Source: Mesorhizobium onobrychidis (GTDB taxonomy: Bacteria; Pseudomonadota; Alphaproteobacteria; Rhizobiales; Rhizobiaceae). From it: a stretch of DNA of 64,000 nt. Shown here in pieces: positions 33,692-43,800 of the stretch; the stretch's first letter is position 1; each line of letters opens with the position of its first letter. The notes beneath the pieces are model-generated. The model had not been told where the DNA came from, made no database searches, and saw only the letters and a list, made by a program, of their open reading frames with translations. The stretch covers positions 2,709,501-2,773,500 of the forward strand of contig NZ_CP062229.1 in assembly GCF_024707545.1 (NCBI RefSeq), written 5' to 3'. The translations under genes and the position numbers were made by a program.

Positions 33692-36600
33692 AAATTCCGG
33701 TCAATATCGCCGCTCAGGTGGTTGCTGCTGGCATCTACGGTGATCGCGCGCGCATCACGCTGGCGCTCACGCCTGTTTTCGATAAGGACAACGGACGCTA
33801 TGACCTGGCCAATTGGCCGCAGGAAATCGAGCAGCGTTTCCTGGCCAATGCCACTGACGGCGACAGCGGCGTCGAAGCGAAACAGTTTCGCCTAGAAGTC
33901 GTTCCCATCAAGGAAAAGCAAAGCTGGCGGACACCAAACATATTCAGCGCGCCCAAGCCGATTGAGCAGGGGGCCGACAAATTGAAACGGGTTGGATCGC
34001 CAATCGACGTCGGAAAACTCAACAAATACTGGCATTCCGTAATGGAAGGCGCAGACAAATTGGGCTTTGAACACCTCTACAAAGCCCTCGATCCGGCCAC
34101 GGAGGTGCGTGATCCGCTCGAATACGCAATGCGGCCGCTAGATGGAATGGCTGATAAGATAGTACCGGACATCCATGGCACGTCGCGGGCCAAGGCCGTT
34201 CAGGAACTCGTGCTTGAGCGCGGAGCGCATATTCTGGCCGGGTTTGGAAACAGAACCATCGTAACGCGATCTCCCGCCAAAGGCATAAAATCTCTAAGCG
34301 CCCAGATAAAGCAATGGCGCAAAGACCGGATTGGGCCATGGCCTCAGGACAAGAAAAAAGAACTGACGGCCGCAACATTGGCTGCCTTGGCGGAGGACGA
34401 CGCCAGCTGGGATGCCCTTTGTGCCAGTCGCCGTCGCGCTGACAAGTTCGCAGCTGCGCGCTTGGTATATCAGGACCTGCAGGCAACCTCGAAGCAAGCG
34501 ATTTGCGCACTCGTCAAGGCACACCAGTATTTGCTTTCGCGCACGCCGCTTGCTGCTGCAATGCATTTCAGCGCTGACAATCTCGGAACAACGACTGTTG
34601 TGAACGACCCGCTCCCCGAAGCAATCGCCGCTTACCGACTTGCATCACAAACCCCGACTTTCGATGGCGCAAAATCCGACGTTGCCCCGGTAACCGATGA
34701 TCCTGGTCTCGAGTTCGCGCGTCGTCGTCTGCATATGCTGCAGAGCAATCCATCGCTCGGCCGGCTTTTCCGGTTCGTCGTGGACTTCGAATGTCCCGTA
34801 ACCGAGCTTGCAAAGGCCGCTAACGGCGCGGCGCAATACGATGAGACTGTGCTCGATCGCGATCCGGACGGTCCGGAGAAACTGCCTGATGCGGTGGCAC
34901 AGAAAGCGCGTTTCCTGCTGATCAGGTTCTGCAAGGACAAGGGCCCGCGGCTTTGGAGTGCGGCCAAGCTTCGCATGCCGCTGACAGGAGCGAAGCAGCA
35001 AGCGGCTGGCCATTTCCTACCATGTACGCGCGAGGAGATCGACGCGCGCGCCATGGACCGAGACTGCAAGCAGGAGTGCGCGGATCCTAAGAGCCAGGCC
35101 TGCAAGGATTGCCTGGAGTGCAGCAAGAGCCTGCGCGAGCTTGCGGTTGCTGAGCAGGTCGACGGGATCGTGGACCTGGGGCAGCGCTGGGGGGCGGAAC
35201 ACCGTTACGAAGTCATCACGCTTGATCCCGTCGTCGCGACGGCGGCGGAAGATCAAAAGGTCAAACGGGCTGAGGAGAACCGGCACACTCTCGACAACAC
35301 GAAGGGGCTATCCAAGCAGCTGCATAAAGCATTGGAGGAAGACCAGAAAGGGACGCATCGCGGCGGCGGGCTCGCGCTTGTGGATCGCTGGCGCCAACTA
35401 CACGGGATGGGACGCCATCTTGACTCGCGGGGACAGAAGCAACAGTACGACCAGAAGGCCGACGTCGTTCTGGATGCATCCGATCTCGTGGCGGGATACA
35501 AGCTCGATGTGGGCGTTCTCGACCGCGGTGATGATGTGAATCGCCGGCGCTGGCACACGCTGATGCACCGCACCGTTGCCTATACGCCGACAAAAAACGT
35601 ACCGGCGGACTTGGGTGCGGAACTCAACGCATACATCACCAAGCTCTATCCCGATGCAGCAACTCGGCGGGATGCCGAAGACGGGCAACTGCAAGCGCCG
35701 GCAGCGTTACGGGATTGGATTACATCCTTCATGCGAACCAGTGTTGCGGATTCGCCTCGCGACTGGATCACGGTGTTCATGGAGGAGGTGATCGGCGCCT
35801 GGCGGGGCGATCCGCTCGGTCTTGCATGCGGGGTCGAGAGTTACAAACTTAGCCCGGACGATGTGCGCATCGATGTCAGCTACAATCTTCCGACGGGGCC
35901 GGCCTTGACGCCACCGCCATTACGCTTTGGCTGGCCTTATCATTTCGGTTTGCGCGCCTTCTTTGCCGGTGGCGTTTCGATGCCGCTCGACCGAGCGCTT
36001 GGCCATTACGAAAAGGACTACGGCGGCGATCTGGTGCGGCCTTCGGTGCCAGAAGGTGGGGCCGAGTTCAAAAGGCACGAGCGTATCGACGCGCCGGCCA
36101 TTGCGATTCCAGATTGGATGTTCGGAGCGCTTAAAACGCAGAAGAACCACACCGACGTTGCATTGCGGGGACGCTTCCCGGTTCCGCAAGCCGGTCGCAT
36201 GGTCGTGCGCAGTTTCGACGATCCGACGAAGACAAATCTGAAGATCGCGGGCGTTCCGGAGACGTCCGACGAGCAAGGCCGGACGCCAGGTGTCGGCTTT
36301 GATCGTCGCGTGCTGATGGCGCCGCCGGTTTCGCTCCAGTTTGCGGCGTTGCATGACGCGTTCCGCGCCAAGAGTGGAAACGACATCGAGCGCGACGTGA
36401 AGATGTGCGAGCCACGCGTACTGCTCGATCCGCCTGATCGAATAAATAACCCGTTTGAGACTACTGCGGTCGACGGCGAAGAAGAAAAGGTAGAATACAC
36501 GCCGGTTCTTTCGCCCAAGGACTCGGTTTCTCAGGTTTGGGGCAACATACGTGTTGCGTGGCGTCCATTCACCGTCGCGTCGCGGCCGCGGGGTGGGCTC

Positions 36601-39585
36601 CGCGGAGTGGATCATCGTGCTGCCTGGGGCGGCTTTCCAGTCTATCGCGCCAAGGCTTCAGCGGGGTTGGTCAAACCGGTGTTCGGCGCCCCCGTCGTGA
36701 GGCCTGCGGCAATGACCGACGAGGGCGAAATTCTTCATCGCGTCAAGGGTGACGGAGAGTTGATTTTCGACAATGACCCCAAGAGGACACGGCTTCTCTG
36801 GAGTGCCGTCGGCGTTTTCGGAAAAGAGGAGGGTCAAAGCGATCGAGCGGGAGCGGCCGTTTTCCGTCCTTTGACAACGGAGGGTAAGAAAGCGATCGAG
36901 CGCCTGCCCTACTATCCTGACCCGGCCGCGACGACCCTGGTGATCGAAGTCACGATCCGTGGCCAAGAGAAACCGCATCAAGAGGAACCGCATCGCACGG
37001 AGGTGGCGTTTTACACCGACACGGAACTGAAGCGAGCTGCGCCGGCGGACTATCCTGATGCGATACCCGTCGTACTGGACGTCATTCGTGGAAACGGCAT
37101 CGGAAAGGTGATCAGCGATGCGCGCAAAGTAAAGTATAGCCAAGTCCCGCACACGCCTCCTCCCGGTCAGTCCATACCTGTTGCGTATGTGCAGGTGACG
37201 CTCCCCCCTGGCGCAGAAGCAAACATTCGGTGCTGGTGCGTGCCAAGCGTGACGTTTCTCCGCTACGTGTGGGGTCAGATGGACTCCGTTGCAACATTGG
37301 CGGTTGCGCGAGGAATCAAGAAGGCTGGCGAAGAAATGGACATCGGCACGCTTTCGGTCGCCACGGTCGATGGAGCTTTCGTCAAGGGGCTGGCGCAACT
37401 GGCGTCAGTCAATTTCCCACAGGTCAAGAATGCGAAGTCGACAAAAATCAGGCTAGGCTTTGCAGGTCTCCCGATGCCATCGGATGAACAAATGCTTGCC
37501 TTTGCCGAAGATCTCCGCAAGCGCATGCTCGAGATGCCGCTGTCTGAGATCGCGTCGGTTGCTGAGATTGAGGCCGTACACGCGGTTGACCTGCCGAAGC
37601 ATGGGCCGAGGGTCGTTGCCAGCAAGAAATGGCAACTGCTGCGTGCCACCGCGGAGTCAATTGATAGTCTTCTCGGACCGGAAGAGCAGTGCAAGGCCAC
37701 CCTCGGCGACCGTTGTGTGTCCGATAACTGGTCGATGGAGAACCAGATGCCGGATGCGGTGGGCGTCTTGATCGACGGATCTTTGACGGTGCACGGGCCC
37801 TCCACCGAGGCAGTAGAGATTTGCGCGCGCGGAACTGCGGCGGCGCGCGGGCGCTTCGATGACGTCGAGCGCGGGCGTTCGCGTGACGATCGTGCCCGAG
37901 GTCTGTGGCCCAAGCCGGACGCTCAGGAGCCGATCAAGGCAAGTCGGCTTTTCGGATTCGATCCAGCGGATGATGGGTCAGTCAGTTTCGAACCAGAGAC
38001 CGTGACCTTGTTGCGCGTCGAAGGGTTTCTGCCAGGCACGATAAACGACACAAGCGGCGAGGTTCGCATCGATCTGCTCGACTTCCAACGTAATGCGAAG
38101 GCAATCGAGCAACGAAAGGGTGAACAGCTTCAGGCTAACGATCCGCCGTTACGCGCCTCTCGCCCTGCGGCATTCCCTGATACGCGCGCGCGCTGGATCG
38201 AGATTTTCGCCGTCGCGATCTCGCGCCACGCGGCCGCGCTGCGCACGCGGTACGGGGAGCTTCCGGAAGTACTCAGTGAACCCAAAACAGTCCAACCCAG
38301 CGCGACAAAGGACGAAAAGGAGAAGGCTGAACTAGCAATCAGCAAAGTGATCATGGACCGGCGATGGCTGCCAGCAACGGTGCGTCCGGCTCGGGTGGTT
38401 TCGCTCAGCCCTATCCCGGCATTCGCCTGGAGCGACAATGTGCCGACGCCCACCAGCGCCAAGATCCCGTCCGTCTTCGTCAGCCGGACGGTGCGGGTTC
38501 GCATCCGCGTGCAACGGCCGTGGTTTTCATCCGGCGAAGGCGAGCGGCTCGGCGTCGTTATCTGGCCACCGAATCTGTTCGACAAAGACGTGGGCAAAGT
38601 GTCCCAGGACGTGGTGAGGCCGGAGCCGGCAGACCGCAAGGAGATCAATCTGCGTGCGTTGCCCCCCGACGGTAGCCTCATTCAGGAACTGCAAGATGCT
38701 GATCTGGGAACAGGCGGCGCCTGGGTTACGCGGTGGGGGGCCGATCCCATTCGAACCAAGGGCGGGGTGCAAGGCTGGCTGCTCTCGAAGGACAATTTCC
38801 CCGGGGTGACCGAACAGGCGGAGTTTACCAAGGCGCCCCAGGAGCATCCAAAGGATGCGGTGTTGGTGAAAAATGTGTTGATGCCGGTGCCCGTCGATGC
38901 CGATGCCGCGGAACTGCGGGCAGCGCAGCCGCCTGGCGGCTTCATGGCGGTATCGATCATCACCTATGCGCCGCGCTTCGATCCCGCCCAGGAGATCTGG
39001 TACGCGGACATCGACCTGAACCCGTGCGGCGCGGTGTATCCATTCGTGCGGTTGGGACTGGTGCGATACCAGCCGAACGCGCCGCGCGCACTGCAGATGT
39101 CAGAACCGGTTGTCGAGTGGGCGCAGGTCATGCCTGAGCGAAAGCTGAGCGCCAGCGCCAGATATGTCGACAAAGATCGCAAGCAGATTGAGGTCACCGC
39201 CACACTTGAGGGAACTGCGTCGGGACCCGACGTAAACAATGGCCACCCGGAAACCTCTCCCGCGCAGGCGCCACGGGTATACTTTTCTCTCCTGCAGCGC
39301 CGCATCGATGCGGACGACGCCGTCCCGGACTCCGAGCTTGTTTTTGCAGGACCACAAATCGTTTCGCCGGGTTGCGGCTGTGCAAGCGGGACGGCCGTCT
39401 TCCAGATGAGCGATGAGGAGTATCGTAGCTATGAGTGGTCGATCTTTGCAGAGGAAGTGGATCGACTACGGCCGGCGAGCTATTTCGACGAGCCGCGCTA
39501 CGGAACGATCGCGGATACGAATTTCGTCGATACTGGTCCACGCTTCACCGCGCGGCTGTCACTAAAAAACTTGAAGGTTCAATGA
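33688..39585 (+). CDS. Giant 1,965-residue partner protein of unknown function
   Basis: No family is recognised and no signal peptide or membrane segment is seen. The start overlaps the previous stop as ATGA, so the two giant proteins are probably made together in a fixed ratio. A cysteine cluster lies at residues 460-478 (C-x3-C-x7-C-x2-C-x2-C, around CKDCLECSK), with other pairs as CWC near the middle and GCGC near the end. The first third is partly helical and the rest looks beta-rich. The segment from 750 to 820, with FGLRAFFAGGVSMPLDRAL and later FKRHERIDAPA, has the look of a conserved core. It could be a co-exported partner, an assembly factor or a second subunit of the same large structure. 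Confidence 0.83.
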   Translation: MKIPVNIAAQVVAAGIYGDRARITLALTPVFDKDNGRYDLANWPQEIEQRFLANATDGDSGVEAKQFRLEVVPIKEKQSWRTPNIFSAPKPIEQGADKLKRVGSPIDVGKLNKYWHSVMEGADKLGFEHLYKALDPATEVRDPLEYAMRPLDGMADKIVPDIHGTSRAKAVQELVLERGAHILAGFGNRTIVTRSPAKGIKSLSAQIKQWRKDRIGPWPQDKKKELTAATLAALAEDDASWDALCASRRRADKFAAARLVYQDLQATSKQAICALVKAHQYLLSRTPLAAAMHFSADNLGTTTVVNDPLPEAIAAYRLASQTPTFDGAKSDVAPVTDDPGLEFARRRLHMLQSNPSLGRLFRFVVDFECPVTELAKAANGAAQYDETVLDRDPDGPEKLPDAVAQKARFLLIRFCKDKGPRLWSAAKLRMPLTGAKQQAAGHFLPCTREEIDARAMDRDCKQECADPKSQACKDCLECSKSLRELAVAEQVDGIVDLGQRWGAEHRYEVITLDPVVATAAEDQKVKRAEENRHTLDNTKGLSKQLHKALEEDQKGTHRGGGLALVDRWRQLHGMGRHLDSRGQKQQYDQKADVVLDASDLVAGYKLDVGVLDRGDDVNRRRWHTLMHRTVAYTPTKNVPADLGAELNAYITKLYPDAATRRDAEDGQLQAPAALRDWITSFMRTSVADSPRDWITVFMEEVIGAWRGDPLGLACGVESYKLSPDDVRIDVSYNLPTGPALTPPPLRFGWPYHFGLRAFFAGGVSMPLDRALGHYEKDYGGDLVRPSVPEGGAEFKRHERIDAPAIAIPDWMFGALKTQKNHTDVALRGRFPVPQAGRMVVRSFDDPTKTNLKIAGVPETSDEQGRTPGVGFDRRVLMAPPVSLQFAALHDAFRAKSGNDIERDVKMCEPRVLLDPPDRINNPFETTAVDGEEEKVEYTPVLSPKDSVSQVWGNIRVAWRPFTVASRPRGGLRGVDHRAAWGGFPVYRAKASAGLVKPVFGAPVVRPAAMTDEGEILHRVKGDGELIFDNDPKRTRLLWSAVGVFGKEEGQSDRAGAAVFRPLTTEGKKAIERLPYYPDPAATTLVIEVTIRGQEKPHQEEPHRTEVAFYTDTELKRAAPADYPDAIPVVLDVIRGNGIGKVISDARKVKYSQVPHTPPPGQSIPVAYVQVTLPPGAEANIRCWCVPSVTFLRYVWGQMDSVATLAVARGIKKAGEEMDIGTLSVATVDGAFVKGLAQLASVNFPQVKNAKSTKIRLGFAGLPMPSDEQMLAFAEDLRKRMLEMPLSEIASVAEIEAVHAVDLPKHGPRVVASKKWQLLRATAESIDSLLGPEEQCKATLGDRCVSDNWSMENQMPDAVGVLIDGSLTVHGPSTEAVEICARGTAAARGRFDDVERGRSRDDRARGLWPKPDAQEPIKASRLFGFDPADDGSVSFEPETVTLLRVEGFLPGTINDTSGEVRIDLLDFQRNAKAIEQRKGEQLQANDPPLRASRPAAFPDTRARWIEIFAVAISRHAAALRTRYGELPEVLSEPKTVQPSATKDEKEKAELAISKVIMDRRWLPATVRPARVVSLSPIPAFAWSDNVPTPTSAKIPSVFVSRTVRVRIRVQRPWFSSGEGERLGVVIWPPNLFDKDVGKVSQDVVRPEPADRKEINLRALPPDGSLIQELQDADLGTGGAWVTRWGADPIRTKGGVQGWLLSKDNFPGVTEQAEFTKAPQEHPKDAVLVKNVLMPVPVDADAAELRAAQPPGGFMAVSIITYAPRFDPAQEIWYADIDLNPCGAVYPFVRLGLVRYQPNAPRALQMSEPVVEWAQVMPERKLSASARYVDKDRKQIEVTATLEGTASGPDVNNGHPETSPAQAPRVYFSLLQRRIDADDAVPDSELVFAGPQIVSPGCGCASGTAVFQMSDEEYRSYEWSIFAEEVDRLRPASYFDEPRYGTIADTNFVDTGPRFTARLSLKNLKVQ

Positions 39586-39677
39586 TCCATTCCGGCCAAT
39601 TTTCGTACAGGCACCATGGTGGGCGAAGCTAGTTGCTTAATCGATCCCGAAAAAGGAAACAGAAGGGGTAGAATAGA

Positions 39678-40460
39678 ATGGAAATTCGTGACTCAGCTGT
39701 TACCCGCACGGCCGGCTTTGAAGCATTTGTCGAGCATTTCTATCTTGATACCGTCGGAAAGGTAACGATCGGTTATGGGCGTATGATCCCGACCGCCGAT
39801 GCAGCCGCGGCCCTTCCTCTCAAAGACAGTGGGAGCGACGCCGAGGAAGACGCCAAACGAGACGAGTGGACGCTCATCAAGTCGAAACCCGCAGGGAAGC
39901 CAGCATCCTACTACAAGCAGTTCACGAAACTAACGCTGCTGGAATCGGACGCAAAGGCCATGCTTCGCGAAAATCTCGAGGGATCTGCTTCCGACCTCAA
40001 GACTCGCTTCCCCGACCTCGATGACTATCCAAACGATGCTCAGGACGCGCTCCTCGACATGATGTTCAATCTTGGTTTGCCAAAATTCGCAAAGGCGAAA
40101 TGGCCGAAACTGTTTGCCGCTGTTGAGCAAAAGGACTGGATGACGGCGGCCACCGAAAGCAATCGACCCGATGTGCAAGATTTGCGCAATGAGGCTATCC
40201 ACGACTTGTTCGTAAGTGCAGCAGGAGCTTCAATGAAGCTGCATCTTGCGGCACAAATTGTGAGCGAGTCATTCAAGGATCAGATAAGTCAATTGTCGAA
40301 TTTTATCTCCACGGGGCAAGGAGTCGAAAAATTCTTCCCCAACGGAATAACGAAGATCAAGTTGGACGTGAAAGCGGGCGGTGTTGAAATCGATTTCGAG
40401 ATAAGCGGACCGGAGCAAGGAAACCTCCTGTCCTCACAAGGCGCGGGAAGTCGTAGGTGA
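39678..40460 (+). CDS. GH24-type muramidase (phage-lysozyme fold)
   Basis: The 260-residue protein opens with a T4-lysozyme-like active site. Glu15 (GFEAF), Asp24 (YLDTVG) and Thr30 (TIGYG) have the same spacing as Glu11, Asp20 and Thr26 of T4 lysozyme. Later ALLDMMFNLGLPKFAKAKWPKL resembles the family's helical lobe. It should cut the MurNAc-GlcNAc bond of peptidoglycan. No signal peptide is present, so it must leave the cytoplasm by another route or act inside a particle. About 90 C-terminal residues beyond the lysozyme fold are unassigned. It lies 92 bases after the second giant gene, with a purine-rich ribosome site, and probably shares its transcript. Confidence 0.82.
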   Translation: MEIRDSAVTRTAGFEAFVEHFYLDTVGKVTIGYGRMIPTADAAAALPLKDSGSDAEEDAKRDEWTLIKSKPAGKPASYYKQFTKLTLLESDAKAMLRENLEGSASDLKTRFPDLDDYPNDAQDALLDMMFNLGLPKFAKAKWPKLFAAVEQKDWMTAATESNRPDVQDLRNEAIHDLFVSAAGASMKLHLAAQIVSESFKDQISQLSNFISTGQGVEKFFPNGITKIKLDVKAGGVEIDFEISGPEQGNLLSSQGAGSRR

Positions 40461-40613
40461 CTATGAGCTTGTAAACAGGAGTAATCTAGTTTCTGGATGC
40501 TCTGGCTTTACGCTCGCGTTCCTAGACTAGAGATGAGCGGTTGCCTGCTGGCCAGGTTCCGACACACAAAGACGGCTTGCAACTTTCACCCGCACTAGCC
40601 TGACGACTGGATC

Positions 40614-40868
40614 TCACGGCTCGCCCAGCACATCGGCAGCCCAGGCCCGCTCAAACTTGGCTTCAGCCTCGTGCTGGACGTTTCGAACGCTGGCGATATC
40701 AGCGGCTTGGTATTCGCAGATCATGCGCAGCCGGTCGGATGACCAGTAACTACGGATCCAGCGGACATCGTAGAGGTCGAGGCATGGCGCCATCCGCGCC
40801 TCTACCGCGTCGAGCTGCTGCTGAGTGAACGGGGCTTCAAAAGACCGCTCGACGATTATGCGAGGCAT
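40614..40868 (-). CDS. DUF4242 small protein
   Basis: The 84-residue protein begins PRIIVERSFEAPFTQQQLDAVE and ends with a ferredoxin-like alpha/beta pattern typical of DUF4242 proteins, some of which bind nickel or other ligands. The function is unknown. The ATG at 40868 has AGGAGA six bases upstream; the longer frame above it is a shadow of the regulator gene. It lies 25 bases after the stop of the giant regulator on the same strand, so it is likely cotranscribed. Confidence 0.75.
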   Translation of the reverse strand: MPRIIVERSFEAPFTQQQLDAVEARMAPCLDLYDVRWIRSYWSSDRLRMICEYQAADIASVRNVQHEAEAKFERAWAADVLGEP

Positions 40869-40893
40869 GGTGCTCTCCTGTTCGATGGCTCGT

Positions 40894-43800
40894 TCAAGTC
40901 TGAAGGCCCGGCGTGGGTGCCGCCGTTGGAACGCTGCGCGCCGGTCCGGCAGGATGGCGCAAAACTGCTCGCGCCCTGGCGCTGAAATCCTCAAGCTCGA
41001 TCGGTGCCCGGCAATCGTCGTCGATTTCCGGTGCCGAAGAACTGTTCGCGGCCGCGCTGAGCAGGGCCTTGGCAATGGCGATCTCGCAGTGCCGGCGGAT
41101 TTTGGAGGCGGCTGTCAGTGCCTCGCTGGCGTGGAGTCGGACTTGCTCCATTCGGCCGGCGCGACAGTAGAAACTCGCGGCGCTGTTGAGGGCGTAAGCC
41201 AGGTAAGACTTATCGTCGGCGGCACGAAGCCGCGCCAAGGCGCTCTCCAGCGCCTCGTCGGCGGCATCATCCGCCGTCATGATGGCAGTAAGCGCCTGCA
41301 GGGCATCGACGAAAGGCGTCTCCTCCCCAATCCGTGCGGCAACCGACCGTAGCTCCTCACAGCGGGCGTGCATGTCGGCATATCGTGCCATTTCGAAATG
41401 AAGCGTCGCGAGCCAGGTCAGGCATTTGTACTCGCGCCAGCGGTCTTCGCTTCGACGCGCCAGGGCAAGAGAGCGAGCGAGATACACGGCGGCTTGACCC
41501 TGCCGACCGTCCCATCGCTCCAACAGCCCGCTGGCCCAATGCAGTTCGCACAACTCTGTACCAAGGGACTGCGCGATATCGCCTGCCTCCGCGATCAATT
41601 CGCGCGCGCGAGCAATTTCTGTCTCCAGCTCAAGCAGGCAGCGAGCCGTGTTGGCGAGCTGATGCGCCTGGATTTTGCGGTCAGCGTTGCGCCCTATCTC
41701 GGCCGCACGAAGCGTGCTGGCCTCGGCCTGCTCTATTTGTCCGGCCTGCTGATGGAGAATGGAAAGCAGATAGTGCCCTGTCGCCGCGGCAGCCTGCAGC
41801 CCTTGTTCCTCCGCTGCGGTGGTCGCGTCGGCGATCGCCTCTTCAATGGGAGGAAGTGATCGCAATCCGGGACCAGTCGCGGCAAGAACGCGGATCTTGA
41901 GCAGCGCTATCCGGGAAACCAGCTTCTCCGGCGCTTCCGGCAGCCGCGCGACATGCCGCAGCCCTCGCTCGGCCAAGCCGGCGGCCTCGGCATTGGCGAA
42001 GAGCCGAAGGGCCCGCTCGCCGGCGACGATGCAAGCTCGTGCGGCCATCTCGTCATCCTCGGCTAGCACGGCGTGATGAACGAGATCGGCCGCGGCGTCA
42101 CCGCCGCGGCGCTCCGCCGCCGGTCGAAGAGCGCGCGCGATATGTCGATGCAACAGCTTGCGCCGGGGATGGGACAAGCTGCGGTAGGTGACTTGCCGGA
42201 CGAGGTCGTGGGTGAAGTCATAGGCGTCGCCGCCTGCCGGCCGCACCAGCCCGCGCCGCTCAAGCTCCCCCAGTGCCATCAGCAGCCCGGCAGCATCAAA
42301 CGGCGCCAAGCGCGCAAGATCCTCCGGCGTGAAGGTGCGGCCATGCGCTGCAGCCCAGACCAGCGTTTCGCGCACCTGGTCGGTCAGCCCAGCCAGTTGT
42401 CCTTCTATCAGGGCCTTCACGGTACGGCCGGGGCCGGGATCTCCGCGCAGGTGAGCGCGGGCAAGTTCAAGCGCGAACAGCGGATTGCCATCACTCGCGG
42501 CGATGATTTGAGCTGCGTCGAGAGCCGGGTCGAGCCGCCGGACGAGCTCTGCCGTGTGCTCGGCGCTCAACGTATCGAGCTCGATCTCCGTCAGTCGGCC
42601 ATCGCGGGCGAGCGAACGCAGCACCCGCGACACCGCGATATTGTCTTCGACTTCTCCAGAACGGGCTGCGCAGGCGATGACAAGACCGGTGGCTGCCTCG
42701 GTCCGGCGAGCAACATAGTGAAGCAGCGACGCGGACGCGTCGTCGATCCACTGGACGTCGTCGAGGGCAATACCCAACGGCTCGTCGGCGGCGAGCCCGT
42801 GAAGCACGTCGACAATGGCGTCGAACAGCTGAGTGCGATCTCCGACCCCGCCTTCGCCGCCTCCAAGCTCGGGGAGCAGCGGGCCGAGAAGCGAAGGCAA
42901 TCCATGGCGCGGTCGCTCCCGCTGGACCGAGCGCAGGAGATCGATCCAGATGCCATAGGATCGTGCCGTCTCGGCTTCGAATGCGCGCGCGCTGAAGGCG
43001 CGCCCGCCGGCAGCGGCCATCCGTTCGCTGAAATAGCCTAGCATGTGGCTCTTGCCGATGCCCGGCTCCCCAGTCACGAGGATGACATCCGGGCTGGTGT
43101 CGGCTGCCATCCCGACGAGGCGATCGATGGTTGTGCGCTCGGCGTCGCGCCCAACCATGGGCCCGGAACCCGCAGGCCGCGGAGCGTCATCCAGGGTTCC
43201 CCTGGCTGCACCGGAAGGTGCGGCTCGGGCACCTGCGATTGGGCTCGGTCGCAGCGCCTGCCTCGCCGCCTTCAGTTCCTCGCCTGGCGGCGCGCCGAGC
43301 TCGGCTTCGAATATGCGATGCGCCCGCTCGTAATGAGCGAGCGCGTCGTTGGTCCGGCCCATCTTCCCAAGCATCCGGACCACCGCAGCATGACCGGCTT
43401 CGGATAGCGGGTCGGCCGCAACAAATGCGTAGGCATAGGGCAGGGCATCCGTCGGGACGTCTTCCAGTCGCGCGATAAGCGCGGCGAGAACCCTGAACCG
43501 GAGCTGGCTCATCGCCTCCCGCTCCGCTATGCACCATTCCTGGTAGCGGTAACAGAGCGGCAGATCGAGCCCGTCGAGGAACTCGCCTCCAAACAGCGCC
43601 ACAGTCTCGGTCAGCACCTCGGTGGTCGCGGCGGCGACGCTGCTTGCGGCAAGCGAGCGCACGACCGCATGGTCGACCAGCGCATCGCCAAGCTCGATGC
43701 CGACCCGCTCACGATCCGCCACGAGCCGAGCTCTGCTGCCGTCGCCGAGCAGCGCGCGGATCTTGCTGAGGCTCCAGCGCAACTCGGCTCGCGGATCGTC

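Noticed and set aside
24662..40460. The giant module as a prophage or T6SS
   Set aside because: No portal, terminase, capsid, sheath, baseplate, VgrG or integrase gene is visible around it; only the muramidase is phage-like.
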